5,511 nt of DNA, taken from contig JAFQKM010000082.1 of NCBI GenBank assembly GCA_017396925.1, positions 1 through 5,511 of the forward strand. The letters run 5' to 3'. The position numbers and the translations under genes are program-made. The notes below the pieces were generated by a model. The model had not been told where the DNA came from, did not search any database, and saw only the letters and a list, made by a program, of their open reading frames with translations. The stretch is from Clostridia bacterium (GTDB lineage Bacteria; Bacillota; Clostridia; Oscillospirales; Butyricicoccaceae). Below are positions 4,485-5,511 of the stretch, piece after piece. The stretch's first letter is position 1, and each line of letters opens with the position of its first letter.

Positions 4485-5039
4485 ATGAAAGAGAATAAAA
4501 ATAAGGCAGCCGCTGCTGCCAAGACCGAAGGCAAGAAGATCAATCCCAAGCTGATCATGGGCGGCATTGCCGCTTTGCTGGTCATCGCCCTGGGCGCCGT
4601 TCTGGGCTTCCAGTTCTTTGGCGAAATGACCACCCCCCAGAAGACCATCGAGGGTTACCTCAACGCCCTCTATGCCGATACCCTCATCCGCGACATGCAG
4701 GGCTATCTGGTGGAAGACATCAAGGAGCTCTGCTATGACGAATACACCCTCTTCGGCCAGAGCATCATCTATATGAGGGATCTGCAGGAGCAGAAGGCCC
4801 AGCTGGTCGGCGGCGGCTTTACCGTTTCGGTCAAGGTCGACGAAGAGACCTCGGCTTCGGCCACAGCCCTCAAGACAGCCCGTACCACCTATGGCGCCAA
4901 CCAGCTGCGCGACGTCGAGTTTACCGCCACCTTTGCAGGCCCCGACGGCACCGCTGATTTCGGCGGCATCGTCCGCGTCGCTCAGATCGACGGCAAGTGG
5001 TATCTCACCGAATACAACATCGCCCTGGGCCAGAAGTAA
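4485..5039 (+). CDS. Single-pass membrane protein with exported NTF2-like domain (inferred)
   Basis: 184 residues from the ATG at 4485, with GGGAG (4470-4474) ten bases upstream; an in-frame ATG at 4425 would add 20 residues but lacks a ribosome site. The N-terminus is short, Lys- and Ala-rich and presumably cytoplasmic (1-22). One hydrophobic helix follows (about 23-45, LIMGGIAALLVIALGAVLGF) with no lipobox or clear cleavage site, so a membrane anchor is likelier than secretion. The exported part opens with TTPQKTIEGYLNALYA and ends with QIDGKWYLTEYNIALGQK. That start-and-end pattern resembles small NTF2-like domains of Gram-positive envelope proteins (DUF4878 style), but this is inference from shape and I name no function. 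It is divergent from htrA with a shared control region and ends at the terminator at 5053-5078. Confidence 0.85.
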   Translation: MKENKNKAAAAAKTEGKKINPKLIMGGIAALLVIALGAVLGFQFFGEMTTPQKTIEGYLNALYADTLIRDMQGYLVEDIKELCYDEYTLFGQSIIYMRDLQEQKAQLVGGGFTVSVKVDEETSASATALKTARTTYGANQLRDVEFTATFAGPDGTADFGGIVRVAQIDGKWYLTEYNIALGQK

Positions 5040-5052
5040 ACACAAAAACAGA

Positions 5053-5078
5053 GCCGCCTCATACGAGGCGGCTTTTTT
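5053..5078 (+). terminator. Intrinsic terminator of the membrane protein gene
   Basis: GCCGCCTC (5053-5060) pairs perfectly with GAGGCGGC (5065-5072) around ATAC, followed by TTTTTTGTTTTTG. The upstream CAAAAACA partly complements the T-run, so weak function on the other strand is possible. It lies 13 bases after the stop codon. Confidence 0.93.
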
Positions 5079-5145
5079 GTTTTTGTTGAAAGATTGGGCA
5101 TCCCCTTTGGCGCATGACGAAAGAATGGCTTTCAAAAGAGGAAGG

Positions 5146-5479
5146 ATTGAATAGACAACTCATCCGTCTGGCTTCGCCATCCACCTTCCCTTGCACAGGG
5201 AAGGCTTCAGGGCACCGCGCATTGGTCAGATGGGAGAAAAGGCCCCCTTGTGCAAAGGGGGCTCTGCCCGAAGGGCGGTGGGGGATTGTATCGGCAAGCC
5301 GGGGGGAACAATCCCTCCGTCACCTGCGGTGCCACCTCCCTTTACACAAGGGAGGCTCAGGCGGACGGCCGATGGCCATCCCTACACCTGTACGACGGGA
5401 GAAAAGGCTTCCCTGTGTATACCCACAGGGCACTTAGGGAAGCTGTCACCGAAGGTGACTGATGAGTTGTTTATTCGAT
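5146..5479. repeat. MITE-like composite element with terminal inverted repeats and four hairpin modules
   Basis: The ends, 5146-5168 and 5457-5479, are inverted copies matching 20 of 23 bases (core ACAACTCATC / GATGAGTTGT). Inside are four modules in alternating orientation, each pairing a small hairpin with a three-base loop and a larger hairpin. Module 1 (+): 5169-5179 and CCTTCCCT/AGGGAAGG 5184-5204. Module 2 (-): GCCCCCTT/AAGGGGGC 5242-5262 and 5266-5276. Module 3 (+): 5321-5331 and CCTCCCTT/AAGGGAGG 5335-5355. Module 4 (-): GCTTCCCT/AGGGAAGC 5407-5443 and GTCACC-GAA-GGTGAC 5445-5459. The larger loop is TGCAC in modules 1 and 2 (on its own strand) and TACAC in module 3. There is no coding frame, no transposase, and no clear target-site duplication. 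Confidence 0.7.
5361..5388 (+). repeat. Short palindromic repeat, copy F, nested in the composite element
   Basis: GGACGGCC-GAT-GGCCATCC (5363-5381) with flanks GCGGA and TCCCTACACC. It differs from copy D by one base, which leaves a C-A mismatch in the stem. It lies between modules 3 and 4, suggesting that the palindrome family inserts into, or travels with, the larger element. Confidence 0.8.
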
Positions 5480-5511
5480 CTGTCCGAAGGACACGATATC
5501 TTCCCAATAAG

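Noticed and set aside
4347..5135. A 262-codon minus-strand open frame opposite the membrane protein gene
   Set aside because: It would begin beyond the intrinsic terminator and run through it and the divergent promoter region. The plus strand has the promoter, ribosome site and membrane-protein logic.
5114..5462. Overlapping open frames of 70-107 codons in the right-hand repeat region
   Set aside because: They run through terminal repeats and hairpin modules, lack ribosome sites, and encode Gly/Arg/Pro-rich sequence typical of translated palindromic repeats.
5480..5511. Possible gene start or end at the right edge
   Set aside because: Only a small TGTCC-GAA-GGACA hairpin (5481-5493) and 18 further bases are visible, which is too little to call a gene on either strand.

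Overview
The window looks like chromosomal DNA from an anaerobic, moderately high-GC gut Firmicute of the Clostridia (Oscillospiraceae-like is my guess). The grounds are the near-consensus Gram-positive Shine-Dalgarno sites, TTGATA/TATACT-type promoters, a two-iron superoxide reductase typical of anaerobes, and intergenic palindromic repeats of a style I associate with such genomes. No rRNA, tRNA, CRISPR array, transposase or phage gene is visible.

Layout. Positions 1-1135 (+) hold the 3' end of an ArsC/Spx-like gene, an RNA 2',3'-cyclic phosphodiesterase gene (thpR) overlapping it by one base, and a 101-residue protein of unknown function. Positions 1136-1500 are a gene-free cluster of short palindromic repeats. 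A promoter whose -10 box sits inside a long dyad then drives a patatin-like lipase gene (1587-2432, +). A second promoter drives desulfoferrodoxin (2539-2916, +). A strong bidirectional terminator at 2932-2967 separates dfx from a convergent membrane-anchored HtrA-type serine protease (2984-4225, -). The 259-bp region upstream of htrA carries divergent promoters, a candidate OmpR-family direct-repeat box, and an intrinsic terminator facing against htrA. The divergent gene (4485-5039, +) encodes a single-pass membrane protein with an exported domain and ends at a strong terminator. The rest (5080-5511) is non-coding and dominated by a ~334-bp composite element with imperfect terminal inverted repeats and four hairpin modules in alternating orientation.

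How the genes relate. dfx (superoxide detoxification) and htrA (envelope protein quality control) fit a stress-defence theme, and the divergent membrane protein may share control with htrA. The ArsC-like, ThpR and patatin genes look like ordinary housekeeping or accessory genes. I see no clear undescribed enzymatic system. The most unusual content is in the repeats: a short palindrome family whose stems show compensatory changes between copies, one copy of which forms the last codons of thpR, and the modular MITE-like element at the right end.
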